Source of the DNA: Telmatospirillum siberiense
GTDB lineage: Bacteria; Pseudomonadota; Alphaproteobacteria; Rhodospirillales; Magnetospirillaceae
Assembly: GCF_002845745.1 (NCBI RefSeq)
Contig: NZ_PIUM01000004.1
Coordinates: 186,001 to 250,000, forward strand
Direction of reading: 5' to 3'
Length of the DNA: 64,000 bases
The notes under the pieces were generated by a model, which saw only the letters and a list, made by a program, of their open reading frames with translations, was not told where the DNA came from and ran no database searches. The first letter of the stretch is position 1. Every line of letters starts with the position of its first letter. A program made the translations under genes and the position numbers. Shown here one piece after another: positions 51,066-59,191 of this stretch.

Positions 51066-53084
51066 TCAGTAATTCGCGATGACCGAAAAGAGGATACGGC
51101 GCTTTTCGCTGGACACCGGATTGTCGGCGAAGGCGCTGTGTCCCGTCGCCTCAAGCCGTAGCGCTGGATTGATGACATAGGCGAGGCGGGGGTTGAGCGA
51201 GACCGTGGTCTTGATGGGGACCAGTTCATAGACGCCGAAAGCGATCTGCTGCGCCATCTCGGTCGCCGAAACGATGCGCAGGGATAGGTCGCTTTCCCAG
51301 GATCCGATGTCCCAGCCGATCCCGGCATTCGCCTTGTGCCGCGGAGTGGAACGGCTGAAATCGTGATATTGATCGGGCGTCCCTTGATCGGCGACAGCCT
51401 CGAAACTGTAGTTGGCGTTCCAGCGCCAGCCTTCGCCAAGGCGCCCTTTGAGATCGATCTCGACCCCGTTCAGATGGGCGCCGCCCGTATTGACATAAGT
51501 CGACAGCAGGGTTGGCGTCGGCAAGGGCTCGATCAGTTGCGTGGCCGAGATATCGCGTAATCCGGAAACAAGCTGATGGTAGGCGGCGATTTTCCCGCTG
51601 GTGTTCCATTGCGGCACAGACCGTTCGTAGGACAGTTCGTAATGGGTGATCTTGGTCGGTTGCAGTTGGGGATTGCCGAGAGAAAGAAGCTTCGCCGTCG
51701 GAACGGAAGGAGGGGCGAAGGGAACCGTCATCGGATTGGCGACGCCGAGTTCCAGCAGGCTGGGCAGCGTCAACCCCCGCGCTGCCGAAATCTTTACCGA
51801 ATCGAGCGCTGTCGGACGCCAGACCAGGGCGCTGTTGTAACTCCATGCGTAAATCGAGCGGTTGTAATCCTCGTTTGTCCAGGGTGATCCGTCGATGACC
51901 GGACCATCGCGCTGCAGCCAGTAGCGGTCACCGCGTAGCGCCGTCAACAGACTGACATCGTTTGAAAAATCATGATTCCACATGCCACTCAAGGCGGCGT
52001 CCTGGGAAAGCAGATGACCGCCCTTCGCGGGAAAGCTGGGCATCTCGTCGCGCCGGTATTCGGTTCCGAAACGCAAGGTGTCGTCGGCACTCGATTTGAA
52101 AAGATGCTGAAGCTTGGCGATGGTCACATCGTTGGACAGCGAACCGGTGGCGAGAGAGTTACGGTATTGGCCGACGTCGAAATGGTTGTGCATCAGGCTG
52201 GCTTCGATCTGGCCGAAGCCGATGTCGCGGGAATATTCGATCTTGCCGGCGGCCAAGCTGAGATCGATGTAGAACGGCATCAGATAATTGGCGCGCATCG
52301 AGCCGTCTGTCGCCGACGTCTGAATGCGTAGCGTGGAGCGGTCGTCGAGCGCCGTCTGTCCATCCAGATTGACCGTTCGGTTGATCGATGGGTCGCTGCC
52401 GGCCAGGCGGTCTCCCGCATAGCGGGGATGAAATTCCGACTCGGGATCCTTGTTCCAGCCTCCTGACAGCCGGATGCCGCCAGCCCGCCATTGCGCCGTC
52501 CGCACGGCCGATGCCGCCTGCGAACCGTCGCTGCCGATGGTGAGGCGTTCGGCGTTGATCTCATCGAATTGGGGATTGTAGGTCACGATGTTGATCACGC
52601 CGGAGGCCGCGTTGAATCCGTAAAGCGCCGAGTTCGGACCCTTGATCACCTCGATCTGGCGAATCTCGTCCAGGCGGACCGGGATGTTTTCCCACAACAC
52701 CACACCCAGGGCGTCGGTATAGGTTTCCCGTCCATTGACCATCACCAGCAGGCGATTCGAACCTCCCTGGTTGAGGCCGCGAATCGCCACGTCGGCGCTG
52801 TTGTTCGACCAGCTATAAACGTCGATGCCGCTCAGGCGTGAGAGGATGGCGGGCAGGGTGGCGGCGCCGGAACGGCGGATATCGTCGGCGGTGATGACAT
52901 CCATATTGACCGGAGCTGAGGAAAGTCGCTGCGGCGTGCCGGTGACGCTGGTGGTGACCGGTTCGCCGAACAAGTCCTGAGCGGCGCTGTAATCCATCGT
53001 TTGACCGAAAGCGGCGGACATCGTGGCCAGCAGACCAACGGTCGTGGCGCAGGCGGCTTTCGAGATCATATTCAGCCCGGTCAT
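51066..53084 (-). CDS. TonB-dependent outer-membrane receptor (BtuB/CirA type)
   Basis: A 672-residue receptor: signal peptide (ACATTVGLLATMSAAFGQ), plug with DVITADDIRRSGAATLPAIL, VAIRGLNQGGSNRLLVMVNG and IEVIKGPNSALYGFNAASGV, then a barrel ending in ILFSVIANY. The plug resembles colicin I/vitamin B12 receptors more than the siderophore receptor at 39803; the ligand is unknown. The start is uncertain: ATG 53084 lacks a clear ribosome-binding site and 53069 is also possible. It is divergent from an HD/HD-GYP gene across a palindrome-containing gap. Confidence 0.87.
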   Translation of the reverse strand: MTGLNMISKAACATTVGLLATMSAAFGQTMDYSAAQDLFGEPVTTSVTGTPQRLSSAPVNMDVITADDIRRSGAATLPAILSRLSGIDVYSWSNNSADVAIRGLNQGGSNRLLVMVNGRETYTDALGVVLWENIPVRLDEIRQIEVIKGPNSALYGFNAASGVINIVTYNPQFDEINAERLTIGSDGSQAASAVRTAQWRAGGIRLSGGWNKDPESEFHPRYAGDRLAGSDPSINRTVNLDGQTALDDRSTLRIQTSATDGSMRANYLMPFYIDLSLAAGKIEYSRDIGFGQIEASLMHNHFDVGQYRNSLATGSLSNDVTIAKLQHLFKSSADDTLRFGTEYRRDEMPSFPAKGGHLLSQDAALSGMWNHDFSNDVSLLTALRGDRYWLQRDGPVIDGSPWTNEDYNRSIYAWSYNSALVWRPTALDSVKISAARGLTLPSLLELGVANPMTVPFAPPSVPTAKLLSLGNPQLQPTKITHYELSYERSVPQWNTSGKIAAYHQLVSGLRDISATQLIEPLPTPTLLSTYVNTGGAHLNGVEIDLKGRLGEGWRWNANYSFEAVADQGTPDQYHDFSRSTPRHKANAGIGWDIGSWESDLSLRIVSATEMAQQIAFGVYELVPIKTTVSLNPRLAYVINPALRLEATGHSAFADNPVSSEKRRILFSVIANY

Positions 53085-53245
53085 ACCGTTACGAGCAGTC
53101 CGTTCAAATATCCCATGACTTTCGACCAGGGATTGGGGGCGCCTGGGAATATTACGCGAATTTCGGGTTTCTTCCATGCATCAGTGTGGGAGCCACCCCG
53201 TAAAGGCGGAGTTGAAGAGGCGAATTTTCAGGTGCATATTCTTTT

Positions 53246-53272
53246 GATTGATAAACATTTTATTTATCAATC
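53246..53272. promoter_or_regulatory. 10-bp-arm palindrome in the receptor / HD-GYP divergent promoter
   Basis: GATTGATAAA (53246-53255) and TTTATCAATC (53263-53272) are perfect reverse complements around CATTTTA. It lies 56 bp before the HD-GYP start and 162 bp before the receptor start. AT content and symmetry fit an iron-responsive or other dimeric regulator. Confidence 0.5.
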
Positions 53273-53327
53273 TTATTGCGCGTACTCTTTCGCCGGAAAC
53301 CGTCCGGCCGTGTCCGAGGAGGCGTCG

Positions 53328-54641
53328 ATGCGCTATCTGATCAGCTTGGATGATGCGGTTCGCGCGTTGGCATCGGCGGTTGATCTGGTCGGTACCGACG
53401 AAGTGCATCACGGCAAGCGTGTCGCTCTGATGGCATCGACTTTGGCGGAACGGCTCGGATGGCCGCTGCCGCGCCGCATCGTTGCCCATCGGGCGGCAAT
53501 GCTCCACGATTGCGGCGTCTCGCGCAGTACCGAACATCATGAACTGATTGCGCAGATGGAATGGCCGGGGGCCGAGGCGCATTGCGTCAGGGGGGCCGAT
53601 TATCTGTCGGGTGTGCCGGCTTTTCGGGAATTGGCGCCGATCGTGCGCTGGCATCATCAGCGCTGGTGCGAAATGCCGTCGGGGCTCGATAAAACCATCG
53701 CCGAAACCGCCAATCTTATTTTCATGGCCGATCGCATGGACGCCCTCAGGGCCCAGTATCAGGTTACTCATCATCCCGCGGGCATCAACCGCCTGATGAC
53801 GGCTCTCAATGCCGAAAGAGGCCGTCTCTTTCATCCCGATTTCGTCGATCTCGCCGAAGACGTGTCCCGGAGCGAGGCTTTCTGGTTCTCGTTGGAACCG
53901 GACGCCATCGAGTTCTCTCTCGATATCGTTCCTCTCCCGCACGACCGGCATGCTTTAAACTGGCATGAGATGCATGCCTTGAGCGTTCTCTTCGCCCGCA
54001 TCATCGACGCCAAAAGCGAATTCACCGCCGATCATTCACTGCATGTGGGCGCTCTTTCCCGGCTTCTCGCCGCCTTGATGGGGTTGCCCCGTCAGAGGTG
54101 CGGGGACGTCGAACTGGCGGGGTTGCTGCACGATCTCGGCAAGCTCCGCGTTCCCGACGAGGTGTTGGACAAGCAGGGATCCCTCGATCTCCGTGAAAAG
54201 CGGGTGATGGCCCGCCATTCCTTCGAAACCCATGTACTGCTTCGCCGGCTTTTCGGCGACCATCCTCTCGCCGACTGGGCTGCATGGCATCACGAAAATC
54301 TGTTGGGAACGGGATATCCGTTTCGCCGAAAGGAACTGCCGATCGAGGCGAGGATCATCGCGATCGCCGATATCTTTCAGGCTTTGCTGCAGGACCGGCC
54401 CTACCGGCGGGGCAAAAGGCCCGACGAAGCGATGGCCATCCTGGCCGATCTGGCGGCAAAGAAGCGGATTGACGGAACCATCGTTCAAATCGTCGCCGCG
54501 CATCTCGATGTGTGCGTGCAAGCCGCGACCGGAAAATCGCCCCGTCGGCGCTGGCCTTCCTTCGAACGGAGAACCGCGCCCTTTCTTCTGGCTGGAGAGA
54601 TTCCCCAGTCGAAGGGCGCGCGCCCCAGACGTCAACCGTGA
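53328..54641 (+). CDS. Tandem HD / HD-GYP domain phosphohydrolase
   Basis: A 437-residue cytoplasmic protein with two HD domains. The first has H28, H60-D61 (AMLHDCG), H109-H110 and D135 (MADRMD). The second is HD-GYP-like: H268-D269 (LLHDLGKLRVPDE), H297, HHENLLGTGYP at 321-331, and D348 (AIADIFQAL) followed by QDRPYR. HD-GYP enzymes hydrolyse cyclic di-GMP or related dinucleotides. No receiver or sensor domain is attached. A strong GAGGAGG precedes the ATG; upstream in-frame sequence is not coding-like. Confidence 0.87.
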   Translation: MRYLISLDDAVRALASAVDLVGTDEVHHGKRVALMASTLAERLGWPLPRRIVAHRAAMLHDCGVSRSTEHHELIAQMEWPGAEAHCVRGADYLSGVPAFRELAPIVRWHHQRWCEMPSGLDKTIAETANLIFMADRMDALRAQYQVTHHPAGINRLMTALNAERGRLFHPDFVDLAEDVSRSEAFWFSLEPDAIEFSLDIVPLPHDRHALNWHEMHALSVLFARIIDAKSEFTADHSLHVGALSRLLAALMGLPRQRCGDVELAGLLHDLGKLRVPDEVLDKQGSLDLREKRVMARHSFETHVLLRRLFGDHPLADWAAWHHENLLGTGYPFRRKELPIEARIIAIADIFQALLQDRPYRRGKRPDEAMAILADLAAKKRIDGTIVQIVAAHLDVCVQAATGKSPRRRWPSFERRTAPFLLAGEIPQSKGARPRRQP

Positions 54642-54648
54642 GTGGCGA

Positions 54649-54963
54649 TCAGTTTTTCCCGCGCCGCCGCCATCTCCGCCAGAGCCGTTCGCCCCGCACC
54701 AGCGTCCCGCCGATCGGCGTTTTCAACAGCGGGATGTCGTAGGCCAGCAGAAGCAGACCCAAGGGCAGCATCCAAAGTCCCAGAACGGGAAGAAAGCTGA
54801 ACACGCCCCCCAGAATGAGAAGCGTGCCTACCGGCACGCGCAGCCATCCCGCCCCCGGAGAGCGTAAGCGGCGAAGCCGCCCGGCCCATTGGCCGGGCAG
54901 CCTTCGTTCCAATCTGTCGATTCCCCGTTCGAATCGCTCATGGGAACGATAAACCGGCGCCAT
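54649..54963 (-). CDS. Small membrane protein with PGxGW motif
   Basis: A 104-residue protein with a basic N terminus, the motif SPGAGWLRVPVGTLLILGG leading into two adjacent membrane helices (to LPLGLLLLAYDIPLL), and a very basic tail (RLWRRWRRRG). It belongs to a widespread family of uncharacterised membrane proteins. GAGGAAT precedes the ATG, 4 bp after the Bax-inhibitor gene, so they are co-transcribed. Its function is unknown. Confidence 0.8.
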   Translation of the reverse strand: MAPVYRSHERFERGIDRLERRLPGQWAGRLRRLRSPGAGWLRVPVGTLLILGGVFSFLPVLGLWMLPLGLLLLAYDIPLLKTPIGGTLVRGERLWRRWRRRGKN

Positions 54964-54967
54964 CCGG

Positions 54968-55702
54968 TTATTCCTCGCGCTGTCCCATGAGTTGCAGAAG
55001 CATCTGGAACAGGTTGATGAAGTTCAGATAAAGCGTCAGCGCGCCCATCACCGCCAGTTTGGTCGCCGCTTCATGGGCGTAATGCTCGGAGAATTCCTCC
55101 TTGATGCGCTGGGTGTCATAAGCGGTCAGGCCGGCGAAGACGACAACGCCGATCACCGAGATGACGAACTGCATCATGCTGGATCCGATGAAGACGTTGA
55201 TCAGGCCGGCGAGCACGATGCCGATCAGTCCCATCATCAGGAACGAGCCCATTTTCGACAGATCGGCCCTGGTCGTGTAGCCATACAAGCTGGTGCCGGC
55301 GAACATGGCGGCCGAGATGAAGAAAACCCTCGCCACGCTGGCACCGGTGAAGACGATGAAGATCGACGCCATCGACAGGCCCATGGCACCGCAGAACGCC
55401 CAATAGAGCATCTGCAGGCCGCCGGCCGAGAGCCTTTCGAATCGCCAGGAGAGAACGAAGACGAACGCCAGCGGCGCCAGCATCACCACCCATTTCAAGG
55501 GCGAGCTGAAAATCGGGACGTACAGCGCCGGCGTGCCCGCCACCAGTGCCGCGACCAGCCCGGTGACCACCAGGCCGAGAGTCATGAAATTATAGACCCG
55601 CAGCATGTGTTGGCGGAGCGCCTGGTCGAAGGCCGCCAGTCCGGCAGCGGTCGCTTGCGGCCCCCAGTTCATCCGGGACGGTGATTGATCGTAAATGCTC
55701 AT
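54968..55702 (-). CDS. Bax inhibitor-1/YccA family membrane protein
   Basis: A 244-residue inner-membrane protein with seven predicted helices. Family features are HMLRVYNFMTLGLVVTGLVA at the N terminus, a GTSLYGYTTRADLSKMGSFL loop and a conserved C-terminal AYDTQRIKEEF with acidic residues proposed to gate Ca2+/H+ leak. YccA-type homologues modulate FtsH. AAGGAG precedes the ATG. It lies between terC and the PGxGW gene in one strand unit. Confidence 0.92.
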   Translation of the reverse strand: MSIYDQSPSRMNWGPQATAAGLAAFDQALRQHMLRVYNFMTLGLVVTGLVAALVAGTPALYVPIFSSPLKWVVMLAPLAFVFVLSWRFERLSAGGLQMLYWAFCGAMGLSMASIFIVFTGASVARVFFISAAMFAGTSLYGYTTRADLSKMGSFLMMGLIGIVLAGLINVFIGSSMMQFVISVIGVVVFAGLTAYDTQRIKEEFSEHYAHEAATKLAVMGALTLYLNFINLFQMLLQLMGQREE

Positions 55703-55742
55703 GTGGTTCTCCTTTTCCGCTATTCGACGGATTGTCCGCCTA

Positions 55743-56720
55743 TCAGTGAGACGCCTCCGGAACCGCCTTCCGAGGCGTCGTTTCCTCCCGCCGCGTCTTG
55801 ACCAGGGAGGCGATGGCCGCCACGGCCAGGATGAAGGCGGTAATGGCCAGGGCCGGGACGATCGGGATCGGATACAGATCGGCCAGCAGAATCTTGGCGC
55901 CGATGAACATCAGAACGAGGGCCAGGCCGTATTTCAGGTAGCGCAACCGTTCGGTCAGCCCGCTCAGGGCGAAGTAAAGGGAGCGCAGTCCCAGAATCGC
56001 GAAGATGTTGGACGTGGCGACGACAAAGGGATCGGTGGTGATGGCGAAGATCGCGGGAATGGAATCGACCGCGAACATCAGATCGGCAATCTCCACGGAA
56101 ATCAGGACCAGAAAGAGTGGCGTCACCATCCGGCGTCCATCGATCTTCACGACAAAACGGCCGTCGTGCGGCGTATCGGTGAGCGGAAGGTGACGGCGAA
56201 GCCAACTCATCGGGAACCGGTCGGTGATGGGAACCGGGTCCGTCTCCTTGTCGCGGGAGAAGACCATGCGGACGCCAGTCACGGCCAGGAACAGACCGAA
56301 CAGATAAAGAACCCCGTGGAACTTATCGACCAGCACGCCACCGGCGACGATCATCGCCACACGCATGACGATAGCGCCGATCACCCCCCAGAACAGCACG
56401 CGATGCTGCAAGGCGGGAGGGACCGCGAAGCGCGTGAAAAGCAGCAGGAACACAAAAAGATTGTCGACGCTCAAGGAGAGCTCGATCAGATAGCCCGTCA
56501 GAAACTGCAACGCGGCTTCGCTGCCGCGCCAGGGGACCAGGGCGAGATTGAAGGCGAGCGCGGTCGCGATCCAGACACCGCTCCAGATCAAGGCCTCGCG
56601 CATGCGGACCGGATGGCTGCGGCGATGGAAGATTCCCAGATCGACCGCCAGTAGACCACCGACCAGCACGGCGAAAGCCACCAGGAAATACGCTTGCTGC
56701 TCCAAATCCACGATCCTCAT
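55743..56720 (-). CDS. TerC-family membrane protein (Alx type)
   Basis: A 325-residue integral membrane protein with about nine helices. The TerC signatures are ELSLSVDNLFVFLLLF near residue 80 and EIADLMFAVDSIPAIFAIT near 210, each with membrane-embedded acidic residues. The family is tied to Mn2+ or other metal export and tellurite/alkali tolerance. It is the first gene of a terC-BI-1-PGxGW unit divergent from oxyR across ~98 bp that contain an OxyR-like half-site. Confidence 0.92.
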   Translation of the reverse strand: MRIVDLEQQAYFLVAFAVLVGGLLAVDLGIFHRRSHPVRMREALIWSGVWIATALAFNLALVPWRGSEAALQFLTGYLIELSLSVDNLFVFLLLFTRFAVPPALQHRVLFWGVIGAIVMRVAMIVAGGVLVDKFHGVLYLFGLFLAVTGVRMVFSRDKETDPVPITDRFPMSWLRRHLPLTDTPHDGRFVVKIDGRRMVTPLFLVLISVEIADLMFAVDSIPAIFAITTDPFVVATSNIFAILGLRSLYFALSGLTERLRYLKYGLALVLMFIGAKILLADLYPIPIVPALAITAFILAVAAIASLVKTRREETTPRKAVPEASH

Positions 56721-56794
56721 TCCGACACATAACGGTTGGATCTGATTTAGAGAGTCGCCTGTAATAAATCCAAAAGATTAAAATTGTCACGGTG

Positions 56795-56809
56795 ATAGGT
56801 TTTTTCTAT
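56795..56809. promoter_or_regulatory. ATAG-N7-CTAT half-operator of OxyR
   Basis: ATAG (56795-56798) and CTAT (56806-56809) have exactly the seven-base spacing of the OxyR recognition element and lie 10 bp before the oxyR start codon. The second element of the full ATAG-N7-CTAT-N7-ATAG-N7-CTAT pattern is not conserved. Autoregulation and control of terC are plausible. Confidence 0.6.
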
Positions 56810-56818
56810 CATGAGACG

Positions 56819-57748
56819 ATGATCACCTTACGACAACTGCAGTGTCTGATCGCCGTATCCGAAACGCTTCACTTCGGTAAGGCGGCCGAACGCTGTCACA
56901 TCACCCAGCCGGCCTTCAGCAGCCAAATACGTCAACTCGAGGATATGCTGGGCGTATTGCTGGTCGAGCGTACGCGTCATCGTGTCCTGATGACGCCTCT
57001 CGGCAGCGAACTGGTTCAGCGGGCAACGAGAATTTTGCGCGAGGTCGCCGATTTCACCGAGGCGGCCCGGGAATCCTCGAAACCATTCAACGGCACCTTG
57101 CGGCTCGGCATTCTGCCGACCTTGGGACCTTATCTGCTGCCGCACATCCTACCGGTTTTGCGTCAGCGCTACGGCGATCTCAAACTCTACCTGCGCGAAG
57201 AACCGGCGAACCGTCTGCGCGTCGACCTGGCGCGCGGTGACATCGACGCCATGTTGATTTCATTGACGGAAGGCGAGGGGCCTTACGCCCAGGCGTTGTT
57301 TCATGAACCCCTGTGGGCGGCCTTGCCGCTCAACCACCGTCTGGCGTCGGCGACCACCCTCGACCCCGGCGATCTGGCCGGCGAGGAACTTTTACTGCTG
57401 GAGGAGGGGCATTGTCTGCGCGATCAGGCGCTGGCCCTGTGCGTAAGGGTGGGGGCGGCGGAACATACGAGCTTCCGGGCCACCAGCCTGGATTCCCTGC
57501 GCCAGATGGTCGCCACCGGTTTGGGGATGACGCTTTTGCCGGCGCTTTATGTGGCGGCGGAAGCCCTCGACGACGATCAGATCGCCATGCGGCCGTTCCG
57601 TGACACGCCGGAACGGCTGATCGGCATGGTCTGGCGGCCGAGTGGCGCCCATGCCGACGAATTCAGGAAATTGGCCGATCTCATTCGCGACAATCTCCCG
57701 AAGACGGTCATCCCGGCGGGCGGAGGACCACCCGCCGGGACACGCTAG
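56819..57748 (+). CDS. oxyR: LysR-family peroxide sensor OxyR
   Basis: A 309-residue LysR regulator with winged HTH (LHFGKAAERCHITQPAFSSQ) and sensor domain. The redox pair appears as EGHCLRDQALALC, two cysteines nine residues apart, as C199 and C208 of E. coli OxyR; DSLRQMVATGLGMTLLP follows. Peroxide oxidation would form the disulfide and activate antioxidant genes. The ATG at 56819 gives the standard OxyR length. No catalase or ahpC gene adjoins it; the divergent neighbour is terC. Confidence 0.92.
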   Translation: MITLRQLQCLIAVSETLHFGKAAERCHITQPAFSSQIRQLEDMLGVLLVERTRHRVLMTPLGSELVQRATRILREVADFTEAARESSKPFNGTLRLGILPTLGPYLLPHILPVLRQRYGDLKLYLREEPANRLRVDLARGDIDAMLISLTEGEGPYAQALFHEPLWAALPLNHRLASATTLDPGDLAGEELLLLEEGHCLRDQALALCVRVGAAEHTSFRATSLDSLRQMVATGLGMTLLPALYVAAEALDDDQIAMRPFRDTPERLIGMVWRPSGAHADEFRKLADLIRDNLPKTVIPAGGGPPAGTR

Positions 57749-57766
57749 TGCATTGAATCATCCATG

Positions 57767-58198
57767 TTACCGTTCGGCGAAGAAAGCGTTCATCCCGTCG
57801 ACGTCGGAGAGGAAGGTTTCGATCGCGGCGATCTTTTCCCCCTCAATTCGCAGCACGGTGGCGAGATATTCGTCCAGCTTCACGCCGTCGCGTTCAGCCG
57901 TGTTGTGCAGATGCAGCGCGACGTCGGTGCGGCTCGACAGAATGTTGAGAAGTTCGAACTTCAACCCATAACCCGCGATTTTTCGTGCGCGTTCCACTAC
58001 CGCGTCGGCGCCCTGCGCGGGTCCTGAAATGGCGTTGCTGCCGGGCAATGTCCATTCCGCCTGATCCGCGAGCAGAGAGCGGATGGCCGCCCAGTCTCGC
58101 GCTGCCAGCGCGGCATGGAACTGGCGGGCGAGAGCGATTTTCGATGCGTGATCCGTCATTTTGGCGAGAGCCTTCCGAGATTGACCATGACTATTCAT
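57767..58198 (-). CDS. SnoaL-like / nuclear transport factor 2 family protein
   Basis: A 143-residue single-domain cone-shaped NTF2 fold: the helix ARQFHAALAARDWAAIRSLLADQ and the strand AEWTLPGSNAISGPAQGADAV are typical of ketosteroid-isomerase-like proteins. Such domains isomerise, hydrolyse or simply bind small ligands; nothing here shows which. Start 58198 is chosen for GAGGAGGGC directly upstream; 58159 is possible. It is divergent from a LysR regulator with a palindrome between. Confidence 0.8.
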   Translation of the reverse strand: MNSHGQSRKALAKMTDHASKIALARQFHAALAARDWAAIRSLLADQAEWTLPGSNAISGPAQGADAVVERARKIAGYGLKFELLNILSSRTDVALHLHNTAERDGVKLDEYLATVLRIEGEKIAAIETFLSDVDGMNAFFAER

Positions 58199-58214
58199 GC
58201 CCTCCTCGCATAGC

Positions 58215-58236
58215 ATAAGCAAAATCGTTTGCTTAT
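58215..58236. promoter_or_regulatory. 9-bp-arm palindrome between SnoaL and LysR genes
   Basis: ATAAGCAAA and TTTGCTTAT are perfect reverse complements around ATCG, centred in the 62-bp divergent gap. It includes T-N11-A spacing and is the obvious operator for the adjacent LysR protein. Confidence 0.6.
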
Positions 58237-58260
58237 ATTTGAGGTATAACCAAATTGGAT

Positions 58261-59169
58261 ATGTCGGCAGACAGCCTCAAGCTGTTCGTGGCGCTTGACG
58301 CCCTGCTCGAGCACGGCAACGTAACAAAAGCCGCACGCCAACTCGGCATCAGCCAGCCGGCTCTCTCGGCGCAACTGGCTCGTTTGCGCGAACTCCTCGG
58401 CGATCCGCTTCTCGTGCCGGCCCGGGGCGGGCGAGGGATGGTCCTGACGGCGCAGGCGAGCACGATGAAGGAGCCCTTGCGCACGGCGCTCTCGCAATTG
58501 CGCCATGTGTTCGCCCCGCCCGTGCCCTTCACCCCGACCCGGAGCGAACGCACATTTACACTCATTCTGAACGACAACGCCGCGGCCATGCTGGCTGGTC
58601 CTCTTATCGCCGCCGCGCAACAAGCGGGCGGCCGGGGGATCAGGATGGCCTTTCTCCACCCTCGCTCCGACATCGGTGGGGCGCTGGAAAGCGGCGAGGC
58701 GGATATCGCCATCGGCTCGCCGCCGGAAGCGAAGGAAGGATTGATTTGCCGTGATCTCTTGCGGGATGGGTATCAAGTGGCTTGCCGGCCGGGGCTGTTG
58801 CCGGGCCCAATGGATCTGGACGCCTACACCAGCTTGCCGCATGTGATGGTTTCGGCGGCCGGAGGCCACTTCAGCAGCGCGATCGACTTAGCGCTGGCAC
58901 GGCTGGGGCGCGAACGACGGGTGGCCGTCTCGGTGCAAAGTTACGCCGTGGTGCCGACGGTGGTGGCGCAAAGCGACTGCCTCTGCACCCTGCCGCGCCG
59001 GCTTCTCGCCCGCTACCGATCGCAGTTGGAAATCCACGACCTGCCTTTCGCCATGGCCGATTTCTCCCTTTCGGCTATTTGGCACGGGCGCGTAACCGCC
59101 GATCCAACTCACATCTGGCTGCGTGAACAGCTTTTCGCCGTGGCCGCGCTTACACCACAATTCAATTAA
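58261..59169 (+). CDS. LysR-family transcriptional regulator
   Basis: A 302-residue regulator with HTH (LLEHGNVTKAARQLGISQPA, LSAQLARLRELLGDPLL) and a substrate-binding domain. The NodD/PcpR-like arrangement GDPLLVPARGGRGMVLTAQA is typical of regulators divergent from small oxidoreductases or SnoaL genes. It probably controls the SnoaL gene at 57767 through the palindrome at 58215. The start is ATG at 58261; a TTG lies 6 bp upstream. Confidence 0.87.
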   Translation: MSADSLKLFVALDALLEHGNVTKAARQLGISQPALSAQLARLRELLGDPLLVPARGGRGMVLTAQASTMKEPLRTALSQLRHVFAPPVPFTPTRSERTFTLILNDNAAAMLAGPLIAAAQQAGGRGIRMAFLHPRSDIGGALESGEADIAIGSPPEAKEGLICRDLLRDGYQVACRPGLLPGPMDLDAYTSLPHVMVSAAGGHFSSAIDLALARLGRERRVAVSVQSYAVVPTVVAQSDCLCTLPRRLLARYRSQLEIHDLPFAMADFSLSAIWHGRVTADPTHIWLREQLFAVAALTPQFN

Positions 59170-59191
59170 TCAATAAAGTCTGAATCGCCCT

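Noticed and set aside
56721-56818. yybP-ykoY manganese riboswitch before terC
   Set aside because: The leader is under 100 bp and shared with the oxyR promoter; no riboswitch-like helices were recognised.
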